Below, in pieces: positions 34,557-42,421 of a stretch of 64,000 nucleotides of DNA (positions are counted from its first letter, which is position 1; each line of letters opens with the position of its first letter). Source of the DNA: Microbacterium psychrotolerans (GTDB taxonomy: Bacteria; Actinomycetota; Actinomycetes; Actinomycetales; Microbacteriaceae); NCBI RefSeq assembly GCF_031085295.1, contig NZ_JAVFWO010000003.1, forward strand, positions 434,001 through 498,000, in the 5' to 3' direction. A program made the translations under genes and the position numbers. The notes under the pieces were generated by a model. The model searched no databases, was not told the origin of the DNA, and saw only the letters and a program-made list of their open reading frames with translations.

Positions 34557-37484
34557 TCAGGCCGAGGCGGACGCGGAAGCCGCCGCGGCGTACAGCGCTG
34601 CGGCCTCGGCACGGTTCGCGGCGCCGATCTTCGCGAGGATCGCCGACACGTGCACCGACGCCGTCTTGGGGCTGATGAACAGGCGCTGACCGATCTGCGG
34701 GTTGGTGAGCCCCTCGGCGATGAGCTCGAGCACCTGGAGCTCCCGCGGCGTGAGCGTCGCGACGATCCCTGCGCCCGCTTCGGCGCCGTTCCCGCTCGTC
34801 GCGAGACGGGCCCGCGTCGCGAGCTCGGTGGCCCAGCGCCCGACGCGCGCGACGCCCAGCGCCGGCGCCTCGGCCGCGATGGCGGTCAGCAGTGCGGCGG
34901 CCTCGTCGCGCTCGCCGGCGTCGATGAGGGCCCATGCCAGCCGGCAGCGTGCGGTCTGCAGGTACCAGACCGGCATGCCGCCGTCCGCCAGCTCGTCGAC
35001 GATCCCGCGCCACGCCTCAACCCGCCCGGCTGCCGGTTCGGCGTCGGCGTCGGCGAGCACCGCCCGGACGAACCGCTCCATCAGCCGCGCGAGCGCGTTG
35101 TCGGGCCAGCCTTCGAGTGCCGCGCCGATGCGCGCCCGCACTGCAGGGTCGTTGCGGCGACCCGGCGCGAGCATCAGCAGCGCCGCGGTCACCAGCGCGT
35201 AGCGCCGCGTCCCGCGCGTGCCCGCGTCGGCTTCGGCGCCGGCGAGCACTTCGGCCGCGGCATCCGTCTGCGCATCCCCGCCGTGCAGGGTCAGCGCTGC
35301 CTCCGCGTGCTCGATCGCCCACCACTCGCCCTTCTCGGGGTAGAGGCGCCGGTACTCGTCGATCCGGCCGCGCTCGGTCGTGAGCAGGTCGTCGCGCTCG
35401 CTCGCCCGGTCGTCCCACGCGAGGTGCGACGCCACGAGGCGCACGACCGAGGCGCCGTCGACCGGGGTCATGAGCCGTCGCGCGCGCTGCACGTACCGGA
35501 GAGCGGCATCCGGCTGCCCTGTCGCGAACAGCGCGAACGCGAGCGAATGCGCGATCGACGCGCCTGAGCCGCGTTCGATGCCGGCACGTGCGACGTCTCC
35601 ATAGTGCTGCGTTCCGACGACCACGGCCTGATCGAAGCGACCCACCTGCAGCAGCAGGCCGGTCAGCGCGGAACCCGCATACGCCCGCAGCGACGGGTCC
35701 AGCTTGAGCGTCACCGCCCGCTCGAGCGGCACGAGTGCGCCCAGCTGGTCGTCCTCGTCGCCGGAGATGCGCCACGCCTCCACCGTCAGCGCCACCGCCA
35801 GGGCGGCGTCGTCGCCGGCCTCCTCGGCGAGGGCGATCGCCCGCGCGGCGTGCTCCGCGGCCTGGGCGCCGTGTTCGTCGATCGCCATGTTGGTGAGCAC
35901 GCGCGACAGCAGGATGCGCGCTCGGGGATCGTCGAGGCCTTCGAGCAACGAGACGGCCTCGTCGAGATCCTCCTGCCGGCCGTGGTGCTCGAGGTTGAAG
36001 GTCTCGACGAACCGCTGCCGCAGGAGACCCGCGCGCATGAGCGGGTCGTCCGGGCACACGGCCAGCCCCTCGTTGGCCGACCTCAGCGAACGCTCGGGGT
36101 CGCCGAGGTCGTGCCACGCCTGGGCCGCCGCGAGGTGCAGGGCCGGCAGGCTCGTGCCCGCCCTGGTCTCGGCATCCGGAACCTGGTCCCAGAGCTCCGC
36201 GAGGCGCTCGGCAAGCTTCGCCGAGGTCGCGGGCGAGAACCTCGACCGGGACTGCTGGAGCGCAGCCACGGTCGCGTCGAACGCGGCCGGAAGGTCGCGG
36301 GCGGCGAGCCAGTGCTCGGCGACGGCGGACGCGTCGTCGGGCGAATCGCCGCGATGGTCGCGAAGGTGCTCGGCGTAGCGGCGGTGCACGCGCACCCGCT
36401 CGCTCGGCAGGATCTCGCTCTCAACCGCCTCCCGGGTGAGTGCGTGGCGGAACACGTACCCCGCGCCGTCCGCGGCGATCACGCGGGTGTCGATGGCCTC
36501 GCGCACGGCCAGGTCGAACGCGCGCTCGTCGAGCGACGCCACGGCCGCCAGCACGTCGTCGTCGACGTGCACGCCGCCGGCGGCCATCGTGCGCACGACC
36601 TGCTGCGCGTCTGCGCCGAGGCGGGCGTAACGCGCGAGGACGAGCTCGCGCAGGGTGTCGGGCAGGGCGCGGTCGCCGAGGTCGACCAGCTCCTCGACGA
36701 GGAACGGGATGCCGCCGCTGCGCTCCGCGAGCGCTTCCACCACGCGCGGGTCCACACCGCCGGCCAGCTGGGCGACCTGCTCGGCCACTTCGTCGGGCGA
36801 GAGCGGCGTCACTTCGACGCGCACGACCGAGCGGGTGCGGTCGAGCTCGGCGAGCACCGGCCGCAGCGGGTGGAAGCGGTCGATGTCATCGGAGCGATAC
36901 GTCGCGACGATGGTGAGGCGCCGGCCGCGGAGCGTGCTGGCCAGGGTCTTCAGCAGCGCCATGGTCGCGGCATCCGCCCACTGCAGGTCTTCGAGCACGA
37001 CGACGACGTGCCGGCGCCGCGAGAGCTGCTCGAGGAGCACCTCGATCGCCTCCGCGAACTGGCCCGCGGGCTCGTCGGATTCCGTGGGCTCGTCGCCGAT
37101 GCCGGGAACGAGCGCTGCGAGGCTCGCGATCGCCGCGGCAGATCCCGCGGCGTCGCGCAGGGCGTCCGTGCCCACAGCGGCGTGCAGGTCGCGCAGCACG
37201 CGACGGATCGGGCCGAACGGCGCGCCGATCGGCCCGAGGTCGACGCATTGGCCGAAGGCGACGACGGGCGCTTCGCCCGGTGCCGTGCGGGCGCCGAGCG
37301 GGTCCGCAGTGACCAGAGCGAGGAACTCCTGGACCAGTCGCGTCTTGCCGACCCCCGCCTCGCCGCGCACGACGACGGTGCGCGGGGCGCCGGCGACGCC
37401 GTCGTCGAACGCCTCGAGCAGCGCGGCCAGCTCGGCATGCCGGCCGACCATGCGCGGGCTCGAGTGGAGTGCGGGCATGGTCAT
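34557..37484 (-). CDS. LAL-type LuxR regulator with AAA ATPase
   Basis: 975 aa. An N-terminal STAND/AAA domain has Walker A GEAGVGKTRLVQEF (about 40-53) and Walker B VVVLEDLQWAD (about 157-167). A long helical repeat middle (about 400-880) is followed by a LuxR HTH at the end (LTPRELQVLELIAEGLTNPQIGQRLFISPKTASVHV, about 904-940). LAL proteins are large ATP-dependent activators. AGGAGG lies upstream. It begins 31 bp after a small gene whose promoter carries a conserved 50-nt block, so it may activate that promoter and itself. Confidence 0.92.
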   Translation of the reverse strand: MTMPALHSSPRMVGRHAELAALLEAFDDGVAGAPRTVVVRGEAGVGKTRLVQEFLALVTADPLGARTAPGEAPVVAFGQCVDLGPIGAPFGPIRRVLRDLHAAVGTDALRDAAGSAAAIASLAALVPGIGDEPTESDEPAGQFAEAIEVLLEQLSRRRHVVVVLEDLQWADAATMALLKTLASTLRGRRLTIVATYRSDDIDRFHPLRPVLAELDRTRSVVRVEVTPLSPDEVAEQVAQLAGGVDPRVVEALAERSGGIPFLVEELVDLGDRALPDTLRELVLARYARLGADAQQVVRTMAAGGVHVDDDVLAAVASLDERAFDLAVREAIDTRVIAADGAGYVFRHALTREAVESEILPSERVRVHRRYAEHLRDHRGDSPDDASAVAEHWLAARDLPAAFDATVAALQQSRSRFSPATSAKLAERLAELWDQVPDAETRAGTSLPALHLAAAQAWHDLGDPERSLRSANEGLAVCPDDPLMRAGLLRQRFVETFNLEHHGRQEDLDEAVSLLEGLDDPRARILLSRVLTNMAIDEHGAQAAEHAARAIALAEEAGDDAALAVALTVEAWRISGDEDDQLGALVPLERAVTLKLDPSLRAYAGSALTGLLLQVGRFDQAVVVGTQHYGDVARAGIERGSGASIAHSLAFALFATGQPDAALRYVQRARRLMTPVDGASVVRLVASHLAWDDRASERDDLLTTERGRIDEYRRLYPEKGEWWAIEHAEAALTLHGGDAQTDAAAEVLAGAEADAGTRGTRRYALVTAALLMLAPGRRNDPAVRARIGAALEGWPDNALARLMERFVRAVLADADAEPAAGRVEAWRGIVDELADGGMPVWYLQTARCRLAWALIDAGERDEAAALLTAIAAEAPALGVARVGRWATELATRARLATSGNGAEAGAGIVATLTPRELQVLELIAEGLTNPQIGQRLFISPKTASVHVSAILAKIGAANRAEAAALYAAAASASASA

Positions 37485-37515
37485 ATGGTGGCACCTCCTG
37501 CGCGCGGGCGGAGCC

Positions 37516-37749
37516 TCACCGGGTCGCGAGCGACGACGGCCGCCGGCCGGAGCGGCGCCGCCAGGAGCCTCGGCGGGCGTGAGCGGCGGAGGCCACCGCC
37601 GGGCGCGATCCGCCGTCCGCGGTGCCGTCCACCCGGCACTGGGCGTCGGCGTCGCGCTCGGCGCGCTGGGCGCGCAGCGCGACCTCTCGCCGCAGGTCGT
37701 CGGCGCGGTGGGCCTCGAGGATCGAAGCGGTGTACGTCGTGTCGTTCAT
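37516..37749 (-). CDS. Small protein, paralogue of the 37989 gene
   Basis: 77 aa. It opens MNDTTYTASILEAHRADDLRRE, matching the upstream paralogue (MNDTTFTGYILDHHRAADLARE) at most positions. The remaining 50 residues are Arg/Ala-rich and not clearly conserved, so only the N-terminal helix looks constrained. CAGGAGAC precedes the ATG. It lies 31 bp before the LAL regulator and has a conserved 50-nt block upstream. No signal peptide or membrane segment is present. It may be a short regulatory or signal peptide of the LAL regulator; function unknown. Confidence 0.65.
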   Translation of the reverse strand: MNDTTYTASILEAHRADDLRREVALRAQRAERDADAQCRVDGTADGGSRPAVASAAHARRGSWRRRSGRRPSSLATR

Positions 37750-37797
37750 GTGCGTCTCCTGTCGGGCGGCTCGCGGCGGGCGGGCTCCGTACGAGGT

Positions 37798-37847
37798 CGA
37801 CTCTCGTCTCTAAGGGGCCGGGCGGCCATCGGGCGGATGCCTTATCT
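37798..37847 (-). promoter_or_regulatory. Conserved 50-nt block upstream of small gene, copy 1
   Basis: On the minus strand the block reads AGATAAGG, then CGCCCGATGG, then CCCTTAG and AGAGTCG at the same spacing as copy 2 (38233-38282). The AAGG and CCTT edges form a loose dyad. It ends 48 nt before the start codon, so it is probably promoter plus regulator site. Confidence 0.6.
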
Positions 37848-37891
37848 GCGGCATCCGCGGTCTCAGATCGGGCGGCGGTCGCCGGACGGAC

Positions 37892-37925
37892 GAAGGGAGC
37901 GGAGTCGGTCGGCTCCGCTCCCTTC
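37892..37925 (-). terminator. Hairpin terminator
   Basis: A perfect 13-bp stem (37892-37904 with 37913-37925) and an 8-nt loop lie downstream of the 37989 small gene; a second hairpin (37927-37956) follows closely. Confidence 0.7.
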
Positions 37926-37988
37926 GGCGCACCCCGGGTCACAGGTCCGGGTGCGCATCCCCGCCAGAAGTCGGAGCAGGCGATGCGG

Positions 37989-38177
37989 CTACGCGACGGC
38001 GGCGGTGCGCGGGTCGCGGTGGATCGCGGCGCGGAACCACGCCACGAGCGCACGACCGTGCGGGCGCTCGGCCGAGCGGCCCTGCTCGCGCTGCGCGACC
38101 ATCAGCTCGTTCTCGCGAGCGAGGTCGGCCGCGCGGTGGTGGTCGAGGATGTAGCCGGTGAAGGTGGTGTCGTTCAT
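37989..38177 (-). CDS. Small protein, paralogue of the 37516 gene
   Basis: 62 aa from ATG 38177, with CAGGAGAG at ribosome-site distance. The N-terminus MNDTTFTGYILDHHRAADLARE is shared with the 37516 product. The rest (QREQGRSAERPHGRALVAWFRAA) is basic and amphipathic. The frame runs far upstream, but that is a shadow of the AI-2E gene. It has its own conserved 50-nt promoter block and a terminator after it, so it is a separate transcript. It is a tandem duplicate with the second small gene; function unknown. Confidence 0.7.
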   Translation of the reverse strand: MNDTTFTGYILDHHRAADLARENELMVAQREQGRSAERPHGRALVAWFRAAIHRDPRTAAVA

Positions 38178-38232
38178 GAGTCTCTCCTGTCTGCGGCGGA
38201 ACGTCGGAGGGTTCCGGTTGTGCTGACAGGTA

Positions 38233-38282
38233 CGACTGTCCTCGCTAAGGCGGGTCCGCCCCATCGGGCGATCGCCTTGTCT
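38233..38282 (-). promoter_or_regulatory. Conserved 50-nt block upstream of small gene, copy 2
   Basis: Equal in length to copy 1 and identical at most positions, including AGAxAAGGC, CGCCCGATGG, CCTTAG and the last five bases AGTCG. It lies 55 nt before the start codon at 38177. Confidence 0.6.
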
Positions 38283-38295
38283 TGACGGCCGGGGT

Positions 38296-38326
38296 GCCTT
38301 AGACCGACCGCGCCGCGGACTAAGGC
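38296..38326. promoter_or_regulatory. GCCTTAG/CTAAGGC dyad
   Basis: A perfect 7+7 inverted repeat with a 17-nt spacer, just upstream of copy 2 of the conserved block. It reuses the CCTTAG element and may be an extra binding site. Confidence 0.5.
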
Positions 38327-38380
38327 GGCGAGCCGCGACCAGGGCCGCGTCAGGCCTCGGCCCCGCGACGGGCCGTGGGC

Positions 38381-39535
38381 TCAGCGCGCGACGGGCCGCT
38401 TCGGCCGCGCCCAGCGCGCGGGGAGGTCGGGGCCGTCCCAGACCTGGATGACGCCCCAGGCCGCGGCGGTGATGGGCACCGCGAGCACCGCTCCGACGAT
38501 GCCGCCGAGGACCGTGCCGACGGTCAGGGCGACCAGGATGACGAACGCGTGCAGCTTCATCGACCGGCCCATGAGCACGGGCTGCAGGAAGTTGCCCTCG
38601 AGCTGGTTGACGAGCACGACCACCCCGACGACCAGGAGGGCGTTGATCGGCCCGTTCGCGACGAGTGCGACGAGCGCCGCCACGATGCCGGCCACCGTCG
38701 CGCCCACGATGGGGATGAAGGCGAGCAGGAAGACGAGCACCGAGAGGGGGATCGCCAGCGGCACCTGAAGGATGAGCAGACCGATCAGGATGCCGATGGC
38801 ATCGACGGCGGCGACGGTCGCCGTGCCGCGCACGTACGAGCCCAGCACCGTCGTGGTCTTGTCGCCGATGCGGCGCGCGCGCAGATAGTTCTCCCCGCGG
38901 AACGGCCGCAGCATGAACTCCCACATCTGCGGACCGTCCTTGAGGAAGAAGAACAGGATCGTCACCATGAGCACGAGCCCGGTCACGAAGTTCGCGACCG
39001 CCCCCACGCCGGCGAGCGCGCCGGAGCCGAACTGCGCGCTTGTGACGAAGTCGGTGAGCGTCTTCACCCACTCGTCGATCTGATCAGGCTGCACGAAGTC
39101 GAACGGCAGCGACTGCATCCAGGCGAGCAGACGCTGGAAGCCGTCTTCGGCCTGCGCGTACAAGTCGTCCCACTGGTCGCGCACCGCCCACACGATGAGC
39201 CAGCCCAGGAGGCCCAGGATCACGACGATGGCGAGCAGCGTGATCACTGTCGCGAGGATCGATGGGATGCCGCGCCGCCGCATCCAGCTCATCACCGGGT
39301 TGAACGCGCACGCGAGGATCAGTGCGATGACGAGCGGGATCGTGACGAGGGTGAGCGACTGGATCGCGAAGAAGATGGCCGCGGCCACCGTGACGACCAC
39401 GATGATCTGGATCGCCCGGATGCCGAGCTTGCCGAAGCCGTCGGCCCACAGGCTCCAGGGTGCGCGGGTCGCGCGCGGCTCCACGTCGTGCGATTCGACG
39501 ACGACGCGCTGGGGGTCGTTCCGGAACAGTCCCAT
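38381..39535 (-). CDS. AI-2E family permease
   Basis: 384 aa with about eight membrane helices. The N-terminal cytoplasmic part (1-40) includes LWADGFGKLGIRAIQI, then helix pairs near 42-85, a long amphipathic soluble middle (about 120-170), and the family C-terminus with PVLMGRSMKLHAFVILVALTVGTVLGGIVGAVLAVPITAA (about 330-370). The family includes TqsA-type exporters of autoinducer-2 and PerM-like proteins. The exact cargo here is unknown. It is monocistronic as far as can be seen. ATG 39535 is the first Met after a stop-free but shadow upstream part. Confidence 0.9.
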   Translation of the reverse strand: MGLFRNDPQRVVVESHDVEPRATRAPWSLWADGFGKLGIRAIQIIVVVTVAAAIFFAIQSLTLVTIPLVIALILACAFNPVMSWMRRRGIPSILATVITLLAIVVILGLLGWLIVWAVRDQWDDLYAQAEDGFQRLLAWMQSLPFDFVQPDQIDEWVKTLTDFVTSAQFGSGALAGVGAVANFVTGLVLMVTILFFFLKDGPQMWEFMLRPFRGENYLRARRIGDKTTTVLGSYVRGTATVAAVDAIGILIGLLILQVPLAIPLSVLVFLLAFIPIVGATVAGIVAALVALVANGPINALLVVGVVVLVNQLEGNFLQPVLMGRSMKLHAFVILVALTVGTVLGGIVGAVLAVPITAAAWGVIQVWDGPDLPARWARPKRPVAR

Positions 39536-39597
39536 GCGCCGAGGGTATTGGCAGGCGGCAGCCGGGGCGTGCGGGTTGCGCGCGTGGCGCGGGCGGA

Positions 39598-40830
39598 CTA
39601 TGCGAACGCGCTCATCCCGGTGATGTCGCGGCCGATCAACAGCGCCTGCACGCTCTCGGTGCCCTCGTAGGTGTGGATCGCCTCGATGTCGGCCATGTGC
39701 TGCATGACGCCGTTCTCGAGCAGGATGCCGTTGCCGCCGAGCATGTCGCGCGCCGTCGACGCGATCCGGCGCGCGGCGCGGGTGTTGTGGTACTTCGCCA
39801 GCGACGCCTGGGTGGGCCGAAGTTCGCCGCGCTCCTCGAGGTCGGCCATCCACCGGCAATAGAGCTGCATCGCGGTGAGCTCTTCGAGCATGTTCGCCAG
39901 GCGCTCCTGCACCATCTGGAACTTCGCGAGGGGCTTGCCGAACTGGACGCGCTGCTGCGAGTAGGCGAGGGCGGCCTCGTAGCAGGCCGTGGCGTGGCCG
40001 AGCGCCGACCATGCGACGCCCGACCGTGTCGAGTAGAGGACGGTCGAGGCGTCCTTGAAGCTCTTCGTTCCGGGAAGGACGGCATCCGACGGCACGCGCA
40101 CGCCGTCGAGCACGATGTGGGCCTGATGGATGCCGCGCAGCGACGCCTTTCCCTGGATCACCGTGCCGACATAGCCCGGCGTCTTCTGCTCGACGAGGAA
40201 GCAGCGCACCGCGCCGTGGAACTCGTCGCCGGGGGACTCGACGCGCGCCCACACGAAAGTGATGCCGCCCGAGGCGCCGTTGCCGATCCACTTCTTGGCG
40301 CCGTCGAGGACCCACTCGTCACCCGCGCGCCGGGCGACGGTCTCGAGCGATACGGAGTCGGATCCGTGGTCGGGCTCGGTGAGCGCGAAGGATGCAGGGA
40401 CCTCGCCCCGGGCTACCGGCACCAGCCAGCGCTCCTGCTGCGCGTCGCTGCCGAACAGCGCGAGAGTGCGCAGGGCAAGGCCGCCCTGGACAGCGAGCAC
40501 GGTGCCCAGCGATCCGTCGCCGCGCGAGATCTCCATGTTGACCAGGCCCGCCGCCAGGGGAGAGAGGCGCGTGAGCGCCGGGTGCACGATGCCGTCGTTG
40601 AAGAGGTCGAGCCCGCCCATCCGCATCGCGATGTCGAGCGGATACTCCGCGCTGTCCCACGCGTCGAGCATGCGCGTGCCGACCTCGTCGATGTACGCCT
40701 CGGCGCGCTCCCACGCCTCACGGTCGGCGGCGGGGATGTCGGCGAACACCGCGTAGTAGTCGGTGCCGCGGCGCGCGGTGACGTCGTAGCCTTCGACGCT
40801 CTGACCGGGGCGGGGCTGGAAGTCGGTCAC
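39598..40830 (-). CDS. Acyl-CoA dehydrogenase (glutaryl-CoA dehydrogenase-like)
   Basis: 410 aa from GTG 40830, with CAGGAG upstream. The FAD-dependent acyl-CoA dehydrogenase fold is clear: FALTEPDHGSDS (about 148-159), WVLDGAKKWIGNG (about 172-184), CYEAALAYSQQRVQFGKPLAKFQMVQERLANM (about 283-314), and a C-terminal HTYEGTESVQALLIGRDITG (about 384-403) with the catalytic base Glu. That ending is nearest to the glutaryl-CoA dehydrogenase branch. It oxidises an acyl-CoA at the alpha-beta bond. It is divergent from the SDR-TetR operon, with direct repeats flanking its promoter, and is a paralogue of the 55201 enzyme. Confidence 0.92.
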   Translation of the reverse strand: MTDFQPRPGQSVEGYDVTARRGTDYYAVFADIPAADREAWERAEAYIDEVGTRMLDAWDSAEYPLDIAMRMGGLDLFNDGIVHPALTRLSPLAAGLVNMEISRGDGSLGTVLAVQGGLALRTLALFGSDAQQERWLVPVARGEVPASFALTEPDHGSDSVSLETVARRAGDEWVLDGAKKWIGNGASGGITFVWARVESPGDEFHGAVRCFLVEQKTPGYVGTVIQGKASLRGIHQAHIVLDGVRVPSDAVLPGTKSFKDASTVLYSTRSGVAWSALGHATACYEAALAYSQQRVQFGKPLAKFQMVQERLANMLEELTAMQLYCRWMADLEERGELRPTQASLAKYHNTRAARRIASTARDMLGGNGILLENGVMQHMADIEAIHTYEGTESVQALLIGRDITGMSAFA

Positions 40831-40883
40831 GATCGGACTCCTGACGCGTGCTGACGGGTGGTGCGGCATCCGGTTCGGATGGA

Positions 40884-40917
40884 ACTGAATCCCACGACAC
40901 ATCGTACTCAGTCCCAC
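40884..40917 (-). promoter_or_regulatory. Direct repeats around ACAD promoter
   Basis: On the minus strand GTGGGACTGAGT and GTGGGATTCAGT begin 22 bp apart and bracket a good -10 (TACGAT, 40901-40906). They lie ahead of the acyl-CoA dehydrogenase at 39598. Confidence 0.55.
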
Positions 40918-41004
40918 CGGGTTTCGTGTCGGCGGTCGTTCTCCTGGGCTTGCCCCTCCGGGTCCGCGAAGGCGGAGTGGGCCTCCTGCTGTGCTACGGT
41001 GGGA

Positions 41005-41023
41005 AAACCGACCAGCCGGTATG
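41005..41023 (+). promoter_or_regulatory. TetR-type operator, site 1
   Basis: AAACCGACC, two bases, CCGGTATG. It lies 16 nt before the SDR gene that heads the SDR-TetR-MDR-SDR operon and also in the gap to the divergent acyl-CoA dehydrogenase. It is one of four near-identical sites in the window. Confidence 0.75.
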
Positions 41024-41038
41024 TCGCAAGGAGGCGCC

Positions 41039-41794
41039 ATGACCCATGTCGACCACACCCGTCGCTTCGAGGGCACAGTCTCGCTCGTGACGGGCTCCAG
41101 CCGCGGCATCGGCTTCGCGATCGCCCAGCGCATCGTCGGCGAGGGCGGGACGGTCGTGCTGACGGGCCGCAAGCAGGACGCACTCGACGCCGCCGTCGCG
41201 GAACTCGGCGACACCGCCTCGGCGGTCGCCGGTCGCGCCGACGACGCCGAACACCGCGCCGCCGTGTTCGCGCACATCACGCAGCGGCACGGCCGGCTCG
41301 ATCACCTGGTCAACAACACCGGCATCAACCCCGTGTACGGCCCGATCGTCGACATCGACGCCGAGGCCGCGCGCAAGATCCTCGAGGTCAACGTGGTCGC
41401 GACACTCGACTGGACGCGCGCCGCGCTCGCCGCCGGGCTCGCCCGCTCCGTCGTCAACATCGCCTCGGTCGCAGGTCTCGGCGCCAGCCCCGGCATCGCG
41501 TTCTACGGCATCTCGAAGGCCGCGCTCATCAACCTCACCGCGCAGCTCGCCTACGAGCTGGCGCCCGGCATCCGGGTGAACGCCGTCGCGCCGGCCGTGA
41601 TCAAGACCGCATTCGCGCGGGCCCTGTACGAAGGGCACGAAGCCGAGGCCGCCGCCGCCTATCCGCTGGCGCGGCTCGGCGAGCCGGCCGACGTCGCCGG
41701 CCCGGTCGCGTTCCTGCTCTCGGACGACGCCGCGTGGATCACCGGCCAGACGGTCGCGATCGACGGCGGCGCCGGCATCCGTCCGCTCGTCTGA
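41039..41794 (+). CDS. SDR-family oxidoreductase
   Basis: 251 aa from ATG 41039, with CAAGGAGG at normal spacing. Cofactor motif TGSSRGIG (about 17-24), NNTGINP (about 92-98), the catalytic Ser in VNIASVAGLG (about 138-147) and YGISKAA (about 155-161) are present; it ends ITGQTVAIDGGAGI. Likely an NAD(P)-dependent 3-hydroxyacyl-CoA or secondary-alcohol dehydrogenase. It is the first gene of an operon that continues with TetR, a quinone-oxidoreductase-like enzyme and another SDR, directly behind operator site 1. Confidence 0.92.
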   Translation: MTHVDHTRRFEGTVSLVTGSSRGIGFAIAQRIVGEGGTVVLTGRKQDALDAAVAELGDTASAVAGRADDAEHRAAVFAHITQRHGRLDHLVNNTGINPVYGPIVDIDAEAARKILEVNVVATLDWTRAALAAGLARSVVNIASVAGLGASPGIAFYGISKAALINLTAQLAYELAPGIRVNAVAPAVIKTAFARALYEGHEAEAAAAYPLARLGEPADVAGPVAFLLSDDAAWITGQTVAIDGGAGIRPLV

Positions 41795-41830
41795 CGGGGA
41801 GCGCCGCCGGTTCGGGTGAAGGATGAAGGC

Positions 41831-42421
41831 ATGAAGGATTCCCACGTCGCCGACGACGTCACCCGCGCCGCCGTCGAGCTGTTCGCCCGCCAGGGGTACG
41901 CCAACACGAGCGTGCAGCAGATCGTCGAGGCCGCCGGCGTCACCAAGGGCGCGATGTACCACTACTTCGAGTCCAAGGACGATCTGCTCTTCGGCATCTA
42001 TGAGCGCCTGCTGAACCTCCAGAAGGCGCACCTCGACCGGATCATCGCCCGCGGCGGCACCGTCGACGAGGTGCTGCGCGCGGTCTGCGTCGACGTGCTC
42101 GAGACCTCGATCGACTCCATGGAGGAGGGGGCGGTGTTCTTCCGCAGCCTCAACATGCTGTCGGCGCCCCGGCAGCAGGAGGTCACACGCCGCCGGCGCG
42201 CTTACCACGACGAGTTCGCCGAGCTGATCTCGCGCGGGCAGTCCGAGGGCCTGTACCGCACCGACATCCCGCTCGCGATGCTCGTCGCCCACTTCTTCAG
42301 CGACGTGCACTACCTATCGCACTGGTACTCGCCCGAGGGTCCCGAAGACAAGACGCTCGTCGCCGAGCAGCTGACCGACCTGTTCCTGACCAGTCTGAGG
42401 AGAACGGATGCCGCAACCTGA
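41831..42421 (+). CDS. TetR-family regulator of the catabolic region (predicted)
   Basis: 196 aa from ATG 41831. The HTH (about 10-55) is ARQGYANTSVQQIVEAAGVTKGAMYHYFESKDDLL, and the ligand-binding helical part follows, much like KstR2/FadR-type regulators that bind acyl-CoA. It is second in the operon behind site 1, and its gene end overlaps the next start by 14 bp. The four shared operator-like sites make it the best candidate master repressor for the whole region. The ligand is likely an acyl-CoA intermediate. Family is certain; target assignment is inferred. Confidence 0.9.
   Translation: MKDSHVADDVTRAAVELFARQGYANTSVQQIVEAAGVTKGAMYHYFESKDDLLFGIYERLLNLQKAHLDRIIARGGTVDEVLRAVCVDVLETSIDSMEEGAVFFRSLNMLSAPRQQEVTRRRRAYHDEFAELISRGQSEGLYRTDIPLAMLVAHFFSDVHYLSHWYSPEGPEDKTLVAEQLTDLFLTSLRRTDAAT

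Noticed and set aside
35604..38285. 893-codon plus-strand frame opposite the LAL gene
   Set aside because: It has no domains and is explained by high GC; the LAL protein on the other strand is complete.
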